Assembly: GCA_001599615.1 (NCBI GenBank)
Contig: BCHJ01000021.1
Coordinates: forward strand, 62,001-126,000
Origin: Thielaviopsis euricoi
Lineage: Eukaryota; Ascomycota; Sordariomycetes; Microascales; Ceratocystidaceae
Reading direction: 5' to 3'
Length of the DNA: 64,000 nt
Below, piece by piece: positions 1-10,500 of this stretch. Under the pieces are notes generated by a model that was not told where the DNA came from, did not search any database, and saw only the letters and a program-made list of their open reading frames with translations. Position numbers and translations under genes: made by a program. Each line of letters begins with the position of its first letter. Position 1 is the first letter of the stretch.

Positions 1-612
1 ACACTTGTATATAAGCATGTCTCCCTCCATGTCTTACTCATCGGCCTTTTCCACCGACCTCATTCATTTAACGCGTCTACGCCTCTTATTTTTTCTTTTT
101 TTACTCTCTTTTTGCCGACTGTTTGTCCTGCCGCTTTCTAAGCGCCCACTCTCGTTCATCTACCGCCTTTGTCTCTTTGTTTACCGTCTTTTTGTCTGCT
201 GCATTTCTCAGGTCGTTCGTTGCTGTGCTCGCAAGCCACCAATTTCTGGTTTATTCCACTTTGTGCTTTTACAAAGTACGCTGTTCACCTCTTTCACATT
301 CCACGCCTACTGTTATATCTCTCTTCTATCTCTTCTATCTCCTTTTCTCATCGTCTTACACGTGTGCTGCATCTCGTTCACTCATCCTTCTACCATACAC
401 ATTCCAGCCAATCCCTTCCTTTTTCAGACTGCCGGTTGCTACATCCATTTCTATTCTTTTGTGTTTCTCTACTGCTTCTTTGCTTCGTTACTTCTTTGGG
501 TACTTCTATATATATCCCACCCTCGCCTAATTGGTTTTGATCAGCTTCCATTCTTTCCTATCTCATCATCCACCACTCTCATCGCTTTCCTTCTTCCCTT
601 TGCTCCCTCAAA
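1..612 (+). promoter_or_regulatory. Pyrimidine-rich leader/promoter of the DUF3455 gene
   Basis: No gene is supported here. The stretch is strongly T/C-rich on the + strand up to the start codon at 613, like the leaders of other genes in this window. An open frame runs through it, but its translation is low-complexity Ser/Phe/Leu-rich and joins the gene only by reading through the real intron, so it is treated as leader. Confidence 0.5.
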
Positions 613-1459
613 ATGCTGTTCTCTCTTTCTACTGCCCTCCTGGCTACGGCCTCCCTCGTTTCTGCTGCCCCGCGTCATCACCGTCGTCATTGTAAATCCA
701 AGTCCGTCCCTGTTCTTCCCACCAACACCAATGGTAAATTTGTATCTAATCTTCTCCCTTTACACCTACCTCCAACACTACCCACAAACTCAAACTCAGG
801 CTAACCCCCCAGGAACCCCCCTCCCCTCGCCTCCCACCGACCTCGTGCTCAAGCACATCGGCCTCGGCCACGGCTACCAAAACTACACCTGCGCCTCCGT
901 TGGCTCCACCGCCGTTGCTACCGGCGCCCTGGCCGTGCTCTACGACGCTCTCCCTCTGTACCCCGACCAATCCGCCCATGCCCTCAGCTTGTCCACCTGG
1001 CTCTCGCTGCCGGGCCCCACCGCACTCAACACCTCCATCCCCCTGATCCTGTCCTCATCCAACACCTCTTTCGTCGCCCTCTCCGCCCCGACAGCTGCTT
1101 CATCGCCCTTCCCTGCCTCCCCGGCTGCTCTCGACCTCTCTGCCTTTGCCGTGCCCACCACTCTGCCGGCCATCGGCTTCCACTACTTCGACGCCGCGGG
1201 TTCGCCCAACTTCCGCGTCGGCTACTCCCACATGGTCGCCAAGAAGGTCTCTTCACAGGCTGCCCCTGCTAACGCTACTGCCGGCCCGCATGGCGAAAAG
1301 GCCGTCGCCTGGCTGTACTTGACCGACAAGGGCACTTCTACTGGCATCACTGCCGCCTATCGTGTCGACACCGCCGCTGGCTCTGCTCATGAATGCACGA
1401 GTGCCGGAGAAGACAGCTCTGTGTACGCTGCTTATTACTTTTTGTACGGACCCCAGTAG
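613..1459 (+). CDS. Secreted DUF3455 family protein
   Basis: CDS join(613..733,813..1459), 255 aa. Residues 1-19 form a typical signal peptide (MLFSLSTALLATASLVSAA), so the product should be secreted or wall-associated. The mature part has the hallmarks of the fungal DUF3455 family, often misnamed malate dehydrogenase: a PSPP segment, GLGHGYQNYTC, an alanine-rich GALAVLYDA stretch, and a C-terminal Tyr-rich AAYYFLYGPQ end. Several N-x-S/T sites (NYT, NTS, NAT) agree with secretion. The intron is 79 nt, donor GTAAAT, with CTAAC at 801-805 and acceptor at 811-812; phase 1 splicing restores the frame. The biochemical function of this family is unknown and no enzyme activity is claimed. It converges on the SLT2 gene, with 365 bp between the two stop codons. 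Confidence 0.88.
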
Positions 1460-1824
1460 AGAGAACAAAGATGATTGGTTGGTTGGTTGAACACTTAGAC
1501 TCTCACATAGAGCTGGTGTTATGGTGACACAAGACCGGAAAAGGGTTATTAGGGTTGTTTTACACGGTAGGGTCTTTTGGTTTTTGTTTTTGTTTTTGTT
1601 TTTTTTCTCTTCGTCTCTCCCCGTTTATAATTTCTCCCTCTCTTGAGAGGATGTTTTACTTCCATAGCAGACTTTTGTCCATAATTTCCAATACAAAAAG
1701 ACATCATTGTCTGAAATCATACCATTTTCATATATAAACCAAATAAATTGTCGCCCCCCCCCAAAATAGCCACCCAAAAAGAAAATAACTTCACAAACAA
1801 CCACCTAATTTACCCCAAAAACCT
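1460..1824. other. Convergent 3' intergenic region
   Basis: Shared 3' flank of the DUF3455 and SLT2 genes, which converge here. It contains a short TTTTTG tandem run near 1578-1600, the octamer TTAGGGTT at 1549-1556 and a C9-type run near 1753. No gene is seen. Confidence 0.6.
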
Positions 1825-3807
1825 CTACCCCCGGGCAAGCTCCGCCTCAAGACTCTGTGCCTGTCCCATGTACTCCTGTGGTCTCGGGTCCTCGGCCGTC
1901 CAGCCGCTACCCTGAGGCATCGGCACTTGCGCCGCCTGTCCCGCCACGGCCGCACCCGCACCCTGCGCCGCACTAGCCTGGCGCACCAGCTGCCGGAACC
2001 GGTACACCTCGTCCAGAATCATCTTGCGCATCTCGCTCACCTCCTCAACCACCTCAAAGTCAAAGTTGAACGTCGTCGGGCACTCGGGCTCGTCCGACGG
2101 GTCGTGCCAGATGCTCAGGTACGGGTGCTCCAGCGCCTGCTCCACGCTGATGCGCTCTGACGGGTCAAACGCCAGCATGCGGTCCAGCAGATCCAGCGCC
2201 TGCGGGTTGGCGTTGGGGAACAGTGTGGGGAACGGCCGCTTGGCCATGTACGGAAGGTTGCGCACGTACTCTTGCGCGCGGCTCGAACCGATGCGGCAGA
2301 GCGTCTCCTCGTTGGGCGTACCGAGAATGTGCAGAATCTGGTTGAGCTGGTCGACATAGTCACGGCCCTTAAAGAACGGCCGACCACCGAGCAGCTCGGC
2401 CAGAATGCAACCGACCGACCAGACATCGACTATTGCAGCTGTGTTAGCTTGTGACCGGCAAGAGTACCGTCCAAACATGGCTAGACGGAGTGAATCCTCA
2501 GGGGAAAAAAACTTACTGGCCTTGGTGTAGCTCTGGAAGCTCAGCATAATCTCGGGCGCACGGTACCATCTGGTGGCCACGTACTCCGTCATGTAACCGG
2601 CATTCTCCTGCGGGTCGACCGAGAAGCCACGGGCCAGACCAAAGTCGCAAATCTTGAGCTCGCAGTCGGCATTGACCAGCAAGTTGCCGGGCTTCAGGTC
2701 ACGGTGCAGCACGTTGGCCGAGTGGATGTACTTGAGACCGCAGAGAATCTGGTAAATGAACGACTGGAAGTGGGCGTCGGTCAAGCTCTGGCCCGAGCGA
2801 ATAATGGCAGCGAGATCGCACTCCATCAGCTCTGTGCTTGTTAGCTTTTTTTCCCGTTACCGCTTTTCGGTTTCTCTCTTCATCCTCCGGCACTCACCCT
2901 CGTACAGGTACGTCTCGTTAAAGTTTTCGGGACGCGGAATGTCCATGTCGTAGAGACAGGTAATCTAAAAGCGGTTAGACATTTTACGTTGTGACGGTGG
3001 TAATGTCAAGCTGTTTGTTCATGTCGCATTCTGTACTGCCTGTCTTCTGCTTTGTATGGATTGTAGCAGTTTTCGCATTGACTGCTGCAGTTGTTTTTGG
3101 AATTGATTTTCGCTGGTATTTTCGTACGAGGGGGTTCGGATCGAGTCGAGTCGAGTCGAGGCGAATCGAATCGGATGGGATCGGAGGCGGTACATCGGTG
3201 TCTCGTGTTTACAGTGTAGATCGGAGTCGAGGAGGCGGAATTGATGATGACAAGCAGCAGCAGCAGAAGCAGAAGCAGAAGCAGAAGCAGAAGCAGAAGC
3301 AGAAGCAGAAGCAGAAGCAGAAGCAGAAGCAGAAGCAGAAGCAGAAGCAGAAGCAGAAGCAGAAGCAAAAGCAGAAGCAGAAGCAAAAGCAAAAGCAAAA
3401 GCAGAAGCAGAAGCAAAAGCAAAAGCAAAAGCAGCAGTAGCAAAAAGCAGACAACATGATCCGGCTAAACTCACGTTGCGGTGACCGCGGAAGTGCTGCA
3501 GCAGCTTAATCTCACGAAGCGCGCGCTTGGCGAGAATCTTCTTGCTGAAAACATTGGTGACCTTCTTGATTGCGACACCCTCGTTGGTGAAGTTGTTGTG
3601 GGCGGCACTGAAGTATTGGTTAGCGCCACGAGAACAGAACAGAGGAGCAGGAGAGCAAAGAAAAGCAAATGCTGAACAGCCAAAATCAACGTACCAAACA
3701 ATACCGTAGGCGCCCTGGCCAAGCTCCTTGGTCACAGTGTAGCGCTCGTCAACAATAAAGTCCTGGTTAAAAACCTTGAAGACCTTGCGACCCTGAAGAT
3801 CCGACAT
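1825..3807 (-). CDS. SLT2: Cell-wall-integrity MAP kinase (Slt2/MpkA type)
   Basis: CDS complement(join(1825..2429,2517..2831,2898..2964,3475..3607,3695..3807)), 410 aa. It is the terminal Ser/Thr-Tyr kinase of the Pkc1-Bck1-Mkk1/2 cell-wall-integrity cascade. Visible elements: glycine loop GQGAYG (30-35), VAIK with catalytic Lys52, HRDLKPGN from 147, DFG 167-169, activation-loop TEY 186-188, and the APE segment RAPEIM. The N-terminus MSDLQGRKVFKVFNQDF and YMTEYVATRWYRAPE are those of Slt2/Mps1/MpkA rather than Hog1 (TGY) or Fus3. The length matches the family. Four introns were placed by phase and conserved sequence. Intron 3 in transcript order (2965-3474) is 510 nt and carries a hexamer array, while the others are 66-87 nt. 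A TATATA lies about 100 bp upstream (3907-3912, read on -). Confidence 0.96.
3141..3185. repeat. TCGAG pentanucleotide array
   Basis: Four perfect TCGAG units (3141-3160) followed by drifting 5-mers GCGAA, TCGAA, TCGGA, TGGGA, TCGGA in the same register. It lies inside an SLT2 intron. Confidence 0.9.
3254..3449. repeat. (AGAAGC)n hexanucleotide microsatellite
   Basis: About 28 copies of AGAAGC, with AAAAGC variants clustered toward the 3449 end and flanking AGC triplets. On the SLT2 sense strand it reads (GCTTCT)n, a pyrimidine tract with one G every six bases. It opens long low-complexity frames (KQ, RS, SA, CF repeats) that are artefacts, since the array is intronic. Confidence 0.95.
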
Positions 3808-6327
3808 TGTGGCGAGTTGGAGAGTATGAATTGAAGATTAAGAATAAAGAAATGAAAGAGAAAGAGAATGCGCCGAAAAAAAGGAAAAAAGGCGGTGCGA
3901 CGGCTGTATATAAGTATATCGAGTAGTGAACAAAACAGGCCGCGTGGGATCGTCGTCGAGCGTGCTTTCGGGGTTTTAATTGTATTTATTTTTTTTTCTT
4001 TTAAAATATTATTTTCTTTGGCAGAAAAAGTAGGCGACGAAATCAAATCGAGGGGTATCGATAGCGGAGAATTTAACAGCGCAAGCGTTGCAACACGACA
4101 AAACAAAGCACAGCGCAGCACAGCACAGCACTAATTGGAACAATGCAGAGCAGGAGAAGCAGAGCAGAGAGCAATTAAGAACAAACTAGCGATTTAGAAA
4201 TGCTAGAGGAAAGATATTAAAGAAGAGAGGAAGAGAATAGAAAATCAAGGAAGAAAAAAAAAAGCAGACGGCAACGAGGCTATAAATGCTGATTCAAAGA
4301 AATGGAACAAAGAGAGACAGAAAGAGAAAGAGAAAGAAAAGGAACAGGGGATAACGTGCCGGGAGAGGAGCAAAAGCGGGAAAAAGAAGCAGAAGCAAAA
4401 GCGGAAGTAGCAGCAGCAGCGGCAGCAAAATCAGAAACACCGAATCAAAAGCAGAGATTGAATCGAATTGGATTGGATTGAGGAAGCAAAGGTGGGCTTT
4501 TCAGAGGCAAGATTGGTTTGTTAATTGCTTTGTTTGAACTTCAACAGCGCTGTGGATAAATTGCAGCACATCACAGCACAGCAAATCAGAGCTCCAGTTT
4601 TAGTGGCAAGGACAAGGAGGCTTCAATCAGCCTTATATACACATTTTTAGTGGCCGCCAATATAGAGAGAGTCCCTGAGAACTTGGAATTATTAGTATTA
4701 ACAGTCAAAGAAACAGAAAAGCCAAGAATAAGGAAAACCCATTTGAGAAAAAAAGAATTAAAAAAAAAAAAAGGATCGACCTGGCCGTGGCCTTCATTTG
4801 GAAACACTCCTCAGACACTCCCAAGGTGGGGTGTTCCCTGTGATTTTTGCTGCTGGCCGTTTACAGCTACGTTACAGCGGAGTTAGTGCCCTGTAGCCAG
4901 CGTATAGCCTACCTGCCATTATGGTCATTCTACAGTTGTGGTGTGTTAAGCCATTCCATTGATTGTCAAAGCAAAGAGCGCGGCCGTTGAAAGCGGCACA
5001 GCTTGGAGCTCAAGAAACGGCATTTTACTTACGTCTAGTCTTTCTCATTCTCTCTCCTGCTTCAACCTCTCACTTTTTGGTTGAATCAAAGAACCAAAAA
5101 TAGCCTGTGATGGCGTCGTCGGCCAATGTGACTGCCGCTGGCGCAGCTTCAATAGTCTGTTCATCTTCCCCTCACGTCACCTTACCTCACTCACCTCACG
5201 TCACAATCACACTTCCAATTTGCACGCAAAACAGTCACTTTGCTCACTGTTTAGTGCTATAACACTAATAGCACTTCTACTAAAAAAGGCCCAAGCTTCG
5301 AAATGGCTGCTTACGGCTTGGGGGCGACAGCAGCTTCGATTTAGATTTCTTTGTTCTATTCTATTTTAATAGCGCCCTTTTTAGTTTCCGCCGTTTTTCA
5401 TTCTTCTTTCATTGATTCATTCGTTCATCTTGCTTTCTTTGATTCTCTCATGTGCTTTCTTTGATTCTTTCATGTGCCTCCAACCATTCTATTCTATTCT
5501 CCTCCCCTTCGTTTCGCATCACTTCGTATTTCCACCAAAACCACCCCCCAGACCAGACTATTTCGTGAGTACTGACTGTACTGTACTGTACTGTACTGTA
5601 TTGTATGGTTTGGACCACCCAAACCAGGGACTCAAACTCAAAAAGTCCACTTAAAAAATAAAAAAAAAACATCGTCATCCTCTCCTCGCTTCTGATTGGC
5701 CCCTCCCCCAAGGGAGGCCTTCAAAACCTTATCCTGTAACCGCGCGACAATTAATTAACCCACACTTAAATCAAAGACTGAACTGGCCCTTTCTGTTATA
5801 GTTCTATCGTGAGATTCAATCAATGCTTCCTGTTTTCCACTTCTGGCCAACGCTCCATCACTCGCTCGCTCGTTCGCTCTCTCGCCCTCTCACTCACGCA
5901 TTCTGCTCGTGTTTATACACTCAAATATACTTAAACGTACTTCCTCAAGCAGCCTGTCTGTGTCTGGTCTGGTGTACTCTCGCTTCCATCTGGCCCAAGC
6001 TCTCAAACCCGTCTAGTCCACAACCCCCTTGGGTCCGTGTTTACCTATATTCATGTTTGATATTTAGGACGGCCAAGCCTGCCTACCTAGCCTACACTTG
6101 TGTCGAATTCAATTCAATTGTAACGACAGAGCCAATCAGTACATGTATGTACATACTACCAAGTGTTCCCTGCCTCAGTAGGGCTGACCTGATACTATAC
6201 TTACTGCTGGCTGTCGTCGGCTCGGCCCTTCATCCCAACTATCAGAGTAATTCACCCCGAACGGGCTTGTATTGTTCCGTCTGTTTGTTTGTCTTGTATT
6301 GTGCTTTATGTTCTATCTTCTCTCCCC
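3808..6327. other. Intergenic region upstream of SLT2
   Basis: It lies between the SLT2 start and the LTP1 stop, both on the minus strand. 3840-4480 is purine-rich on +, so the SLT2 leader is pyrimidine-rich on its own strand. Pentamer arrays occur at 4106-4131 (CAGCA), 4454-4482 (GGATT-type), 5171-5205 (CTCAC-type) and 5576-5605 (CTGTA). Open frames at 5823-6698 (+) are shadows or low-complexity. No additional gene is recognised. Confidence 0.6.
5576..5605. repeat. (CTGTA)5 TTGTA pentamer array
   Basis: Five perfect CTGTA units followed by one TTGTA variant, in register, in intergenic DNA between SLT2 and LTP1. Confidence 0.95.
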
Positions 6328-6953
6328 CTACTTTCTCTCCTCGGCAAGCTTCTCCAAAAAGTTGTTGCCAAATCTCAGACATTGCCGATACGCCTTCTCA
6401 AAGCCCTCCCGTCCACCATAGTACGGATCCTCCACCACCTCCGTCTTGCCCGTGCCCGAAAACTCGCCGTACAGCATCAGCTGCGCCTTGGCTCCGGCCT
6501 TGGCCCGCCGCTGCACCGCCTGCAGATCCGACAAATTCGACCGGTCCATCGCAAAGATGTAGTCGAACCTGGAAAAGTCGCCGACCTGCACCTTGCGGCC
6601 CTTGTGCACGTAGTTGTCAATGCCGTTGTCCTCCAGCGTTGACATGGTGCGCGAATCAGGCGGGTCGCCCACGTGATACGCCGCTGTCTCTGCGTTAGTT
6701 CTTGTTTCTTGCTACCAATGCTACATGCCCAAAACATGGGGGGGGTCTAGACCTGGTCCCGGTCCCGCTCGCGTTCCCGTTCCCGGTTCTAGTCCTGTTC
6801 TGGCTTACCCGTGCCGCATGAGTCAATCACGCCCACAAGATCGGCGTACGGCTCTTTGCGCGCAATCGACTGAAAAATGCCCTCGGCCATGGTCGACCGG
6901 CAAATGTTGCCCAGGCACACAAACAGGACGTTGACTTTGCCGTCGTTGCTCAT
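6328..6953 (-). CDS. LTP1: Low-molecular-weight protein tyrosine phosphatase
   Basis: CDS complement(join(6328..6683,6809..6953)), 166 aa. This is a cytosolic phosphatase that hydrolyses phosphotyrosine through a cysteinyl-phosphate intermediate. The active-site P-loop C-x5-R-S is present near the N-terminus (Cys13 to Ser20 in FVCLGNICRST), and the general acid is in the C-terminal DPYY motif (Asp134). Length matches the roughly 157-165 aa family. The single 125-nt intron has donor GTAAGC and branch GAACTAACG, and splits the Ala49 codon in IDSCGTAAYHVGD. The start at 6953 (MSNDGKVNVLF) was chosen because it gives the family's usual short N-terminus; an upstream in-frame extension is not conserved-looking. 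The gene is tandem with SLT2 on the minus strand and divergent from the CFEM gene. Confidence 0.95.
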
Positions 6954-8397
6954 GTTGTTTGTTCTGTTTGCTGGGTACAAGTAAAGTAAAGAAGGGGAAA
7001 AGAAAACAGGCGTAGAAGGAGAATCAAACAACACCCAGATGTTCCGGTTTGTCTGCGGGTTTCGCAAAGTAGGACTTGAACTTGGAGGCCTGTAAGGTCA
7101 AATGAGGACAAATACCTGGCCTGGCTCTTCTTCTGGGGGTGGGGGGACTTGAAGAATTGTTTGCACTGTGCCCATTCGCGTATTTCACACGACAGTCAAC
7201 AGTGCCATTGTTGGATTTATGCACTGTAACTTTTGGCGGGCAACCCTAATGACCGCATCAACCCTTACATACACTACGATGCATTCATATCTACCAAAAC
7301 ATTTATATTCATAAACCAACCGCTAATACAACTCTTCTGTAGCTATCCACCTCTGTCCGACAAAGCCCTTAAGGTTGGCCGTTTAAATCCTACTGACCCA
7401 TCCCGGTATTACGGGCCGCTGACTGGACTCTCTAAATGCTTAACGAGCCACAGCAAGCGTACCTTGTCTGCTTGTGCACGCACCCTAACACAACCACCTG
7501 TGCATATATGTACCATGTTTTAACGTCCATTCAGTAACAACTACAAGGTAGCACTGCCGTTAGAACGCAGATATATTGGAAAATGAAGGTTCTGTGACTT
7601 GTCGTAGGGCTAGACATATCCAGTTCTGCATGTCTCGGCAACTGTCAGAATTCTAAAGGCTTATCTGGCGACAAATGTAACAGGTATTCTACGCACGTAA
7701 TCCGCCAAGTAACTCTGTTTTATTCAGCATTTGTACATCTCGAGATCTCCGTATACCTGTTCGATTCTAGAAGACTACTTGTTCCAATCATTCCCAATGC
7801 TGACGGCCAAGTAGACCTCAGATTCTAGGCCGAATACCACCAGCTCCGCCAGTTCATCATACCTACCAATCCAACTGCGGGATTGATGCTGGCCTTTACA
7901 CCTTCCCCGGCTATTGAACACTTGCTATATTTCCGCCAATCACCTTTCTTCCGTTCACGAAACCGCGTCATTTTTAAAACTCGCACTCGTAATGCCAGCA
8001 CACAAATGTGGGTTATGGCCCGACTGCATTGCTAGAATCAACACGAGGCTTTGTACTATGTACTTGCCATTCGTATTAGTGAACACTCGTACGTTTTGGC
8101 TTGCTCTCCACGCCAGAGAGATCCTGCCGCCCTGTGGAACTCAACAACACGCCAGTATCTCAGTGCTGGACTCTATAATAAAAGAGTTCTCATTGAGGGA
8201 CGCCTATTAGTCGCTTCATGTATGGAAGTAGTTTCAAATACAACGCAGAGGTTAGACTAGGCCAACGCAAAACCCGGTCGCGGATGATAGCCGGAAAACA
8301 GCCCGATGTAGTCCGGGAAACCAAAAGCAAAGCATCTGTTGGGAATCTGATATCAGTAGAAGCTCCAACCTCACTCAAGACTACAAGGCATCTACCT

Positions 8398-8427
8398 CAG
8401 CCTCACTTTAAAACCAAAGTGAGGCTG
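8398..8427. repeat. Perfect inverted repeat / hairpin
   Basis: Arms CAGCCTCACTTT (8398-8409) and AAAGTGAGGCTG (8416-8427) are perfectly complementary over 12 bp, with a 6-nt loop AAAACC. It lies about 410 bp upstream of the CFEM start codon. Confidence 0.95.
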
Positions 8428-8654
8428 TGGCTACTTGCCTTGTTGATGTCACCGCCAACTGGTGATAGGAAGTTGCGTCATTTATGCTCTTGCATTATCA
8501 CAGGCGGTGAAAGAATAATACAAGAGAAAGAACACCATAGACCTTTGTGAGGCGAGCTTAGTACGGTAGTGACGAGCAAAAGACGGAATGAACACGAGAA
8601 AACCACTGCATGGCACTACGTGGAACATTCTATTGAATTTTCCTTCCCTAAACC

Positions 8655-8689
8655 TTCCGTTTATACGGAACTGAGAAACAGTATAAATA
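8655..8689 (+). promoter_or_regulatory. CFEM core promoter: everted CCG repeat plus TATA box
   Basis: TTCCGT-TTAT-ACGGAA (8655-8670) contains CCG-N6-CGG, an arrangement typical of everted sites for Zn2Cys6 dimers. Twelve bases later TATAAATA (8682-8689) lies 150 bp before the start codon. That a zinc-cluster factor binds here is inference. Confidence 0.5.
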
Positions 8690-8838
8690 CCATATCCGCT
8701 CTCTCCTCGACATTTTTGTCATTCTTCTGTTCTTCACCACTTACAAGCGCTCTTCTCACCTATAAGCCATCCTTTTTGAATTAGCGTTATAAATTATCAT
8801 TATCTTTGTTACCCGCTTCCTATTCGGAGTCGTTGAAA

Positions 8839-9911
8839 ATGAAAATCTCTCTCGTATCCGTCTTCTATTTGGTCACCACGGCTCTGGCCGCCTCTTCGGC
8901 CGACTTGGCTTCCCAAGTCCCCGAATGCGCCAAGTCGTGCCTGGACCAGGCCCTGGCTTCTGCTGGATGCGGTACAGATAATTTCTCTTGTGCTTGCGGC
9001 AAGATTTCGGATCTTACCCCGGATGCTTCGTCGTGTCTTGTGGAAAGCTCTTGTGATTCATCTGTCATTCTGAGTAAGTCAAGTCCACGCCGACTGAGCT
9101 TCTTATGCTAACTTATTGCCTAGAGCTTTCCAGCCTGGTCTCGGAGCTGTGTGCTGCTGTGTCTAGCAAGGGTGAATCTAGCGCTACTTCTTCGGAGGTT
9201 GCTTCTACCGATGACGCTACTGGTACCACCAAGCACTGCCACACTGGTTGCCATACTACTTCTTCTGAGGTTGTCGTTACCGAGACCTCTGTCGTGACTC
9301 CCACTGTTGTTCCCGTGATTATCAATGGCACGGATGTTCCTCCTGCTACTTCAAGTAAGACGTGCAAAACTGGTTGCCATGCTACTACTGAGATCCCTGT
9401 TACCGAGACTTCGGTTGTAATCCCGACCCCAACTCCCGTGGTTACCAATTGCACAGATGTTACCTCTGCTACTTCTAGCAAGACGTGCAACACTGGTTGC
9501 CATGTTACGACCGATGTCCCTGTTACCCTGACCCCCGTTATGATCCCTACGGCCGTTCCCGTGGTTTCGAATTGCACAGATGTTCCTCCTGTTACTTATA
9601 GCAAGGCCTGCAGCACTGGCTGCCATGCTACTACTATCCAGACGTCTGTCGTTGTTCCTACTACTGTTTCTGGTATCAAGACTTCGGTGACTGTTCCTAC
9701 TGTTGTTCCCGGCATCGAAACTTCAGTGATTGTTCCTACTGTCATTTCGGGTACCCAGACTTCAGTGGTCGTTCCTACTGTCATTCCTGGTTCGGCTACT
9801 ACGGAGGCTATTCCTGGTTCTACCGCCCCCTCGACGGTGATTGAGGCTGGCGCTGGTCGCGTTGGTGCTGCCGGAGTGGCTGTTGCCGCTGCCGTGCTGA
9901 TGGCGCTATAA
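8839..9911 (+). CDS. GPI-anchored CFEM-domain cell surface protein
   Basis: CDS join(8839..9073,9124..9911), 340 aa. Residues 1-17 are a signal peptide (MKISLVSVFYLVTTALA). Residues about 27-91 are a CFEM domain with eight cysteines at 30, 34, 44, 51, 53, 66, 72 and 88, including the CAC pair, in canonical spacing. A Ser/Thr/Val-rich stalk follows, with roughly 41-residue repeats each carrying C-x-T-G-C-H (from about residue 115), then four 13-residue TSVVVPT-type repeats. The C-terminus ends in a small-residue then hydrophobic tail (VGAAGVAVAAAVLMAL), as expected for GPI attachment. CFEM proteins act in haem/iron capture, adhesion or wall structure; which applies here cannot be told. The 50-nt intron (GTAAGT, branch GCTAAC, TAG) splits Lys79. 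The start at 8839 gives a clean signal peptide; an in-frame upstream TTG start would not. Confidence 0.93.
9227..9635 (+). repeat. In-frame ~123-bp coding repeats (CFEM stalk)
   Basis: Four imperfect units of about 41 codons, each containing C-x-T-G-C-H followed by a Thr/Val/Pro-rich stretch and an N-x-T-D-V segment (the last unit is truncated). Periods of about 120-123 bp keep the frame. Confidence 0.85.
9636..9791 (+). repeat. 4 x 39-bp coding minisatellite (CFEM stalk)
   Basis: Four consecutive 13-codon units of the type I/T-x-TSVxVPTVxxG (IQTSVVVPTTVSG, IKTSVTVPTVVPG, IETSVIVPTVISG, TQTSVVVPTVIPG). These probably form an extended, O-glycosylated stalk. Confidence 0.9.
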
Positions 9912-10500
9912 GCGTTTGATTACGGTGACGATTTGATGGAGGTGGGAAGGTTGGAGGCGGCACGACTTTGAGAAGCCTATGCGCGTGCTATGATGCATGC
10001 CTGTAGACTCTGCTCTTCTGATTCGAACTGGATACGCGGATCTGTGGGTGTGTCTTACAGGGCGTTGAGTTGTTTCTTTTTGGGGCATCTGGTTGCAATG
10101 TGTTCTACCATTGGGTGATACAATTTTCCAGGTGTGTGAAGTTGATTGAACCCAGACAAATCCGCTTGGTGGACTTGCTTCCAGGCTTTGATTTGTGGGA
10201 ATTAAGAAACACCTTGGTTGCTCTTGGCACATCTGGTTGAGTTGCGGTCAGGAAGGCTGGATTTTGTCTAGCGTTCTGATCCGAGTTTACGGGAATTGTT
10301 GAGCATACGCTATCAGGGCTCCAAGTGGTGCCGAGGATTGGCAGTGGAGAGGTTTCAAGTTGCGAGTGCCATGAAACCACGATTTTCTACGAACCTGTGC
10401 GTAGACCATAGACCCAAATTTGCGACTTTCAATTGATTTTCTGAGTTTTCTATACAAACTTGTTGCCATGGTAGTGTTTGTATGGATTTTATTGTCTAGT
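9912..10500. other. Convergent intergenic region
   Basis: 3' flanks of the CFEM gene (+) and the THEM6-like gene (-). Overlapping short open frames on the minus strand have no recognisable content. No RNA gene or repeat of note is seen. Confidence 0.5.

Larger units (their letters stand above)
2965..3474 (-). other. Oversized SLT2 intron with tandem arrays
   Basis: This intron separates codons for HRN and ITCLYDMD. It has donor GTGAGT (3474-3469) and acceptor ending TTTTAG (2970-2965), with a CTAAC branch site just upstream of the acceptor. At 510 nt it is 6-8 times longer than the gene's other introns because of a GCAGAA/GCAAAA array (3254-3449, + strand) and a TCGAG pentamer array (3141-3185). 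Confidence 0.9.
6954..8838. promoter_or_regulatory. Divergent intergenic region LTP1 / CFEM gene
   Basis: 1.9 kb between two divergent genes. It contains AACCCTAA at 7242-7249, a perfect 12-bp-stem hairpin at 8398-8427, a 16-bp CCG-N6-CGG everted repeat at 8655-8670 and a TATAAATA box at 8682-8689. No additional ORF with recognisable content. Confidence 0.55.

Noticed and set aside
5..612. 484-codon frame beginning at position 5
   Set aside because: Its 5' half is low-complexity leader, and it joins the DUF3455 gene by reading through the 79-nt intron. The signal-peptide start at 613 in another frame, with a phase-1 intron, is better.
2991..3459. Long KQ, RS, poly-Leu and SA repeat open frames
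   Set aside because: All are translations of the AGAAGC array inside an SLT2 intron; flanking exon phases and splice sites show the region is spliced out.
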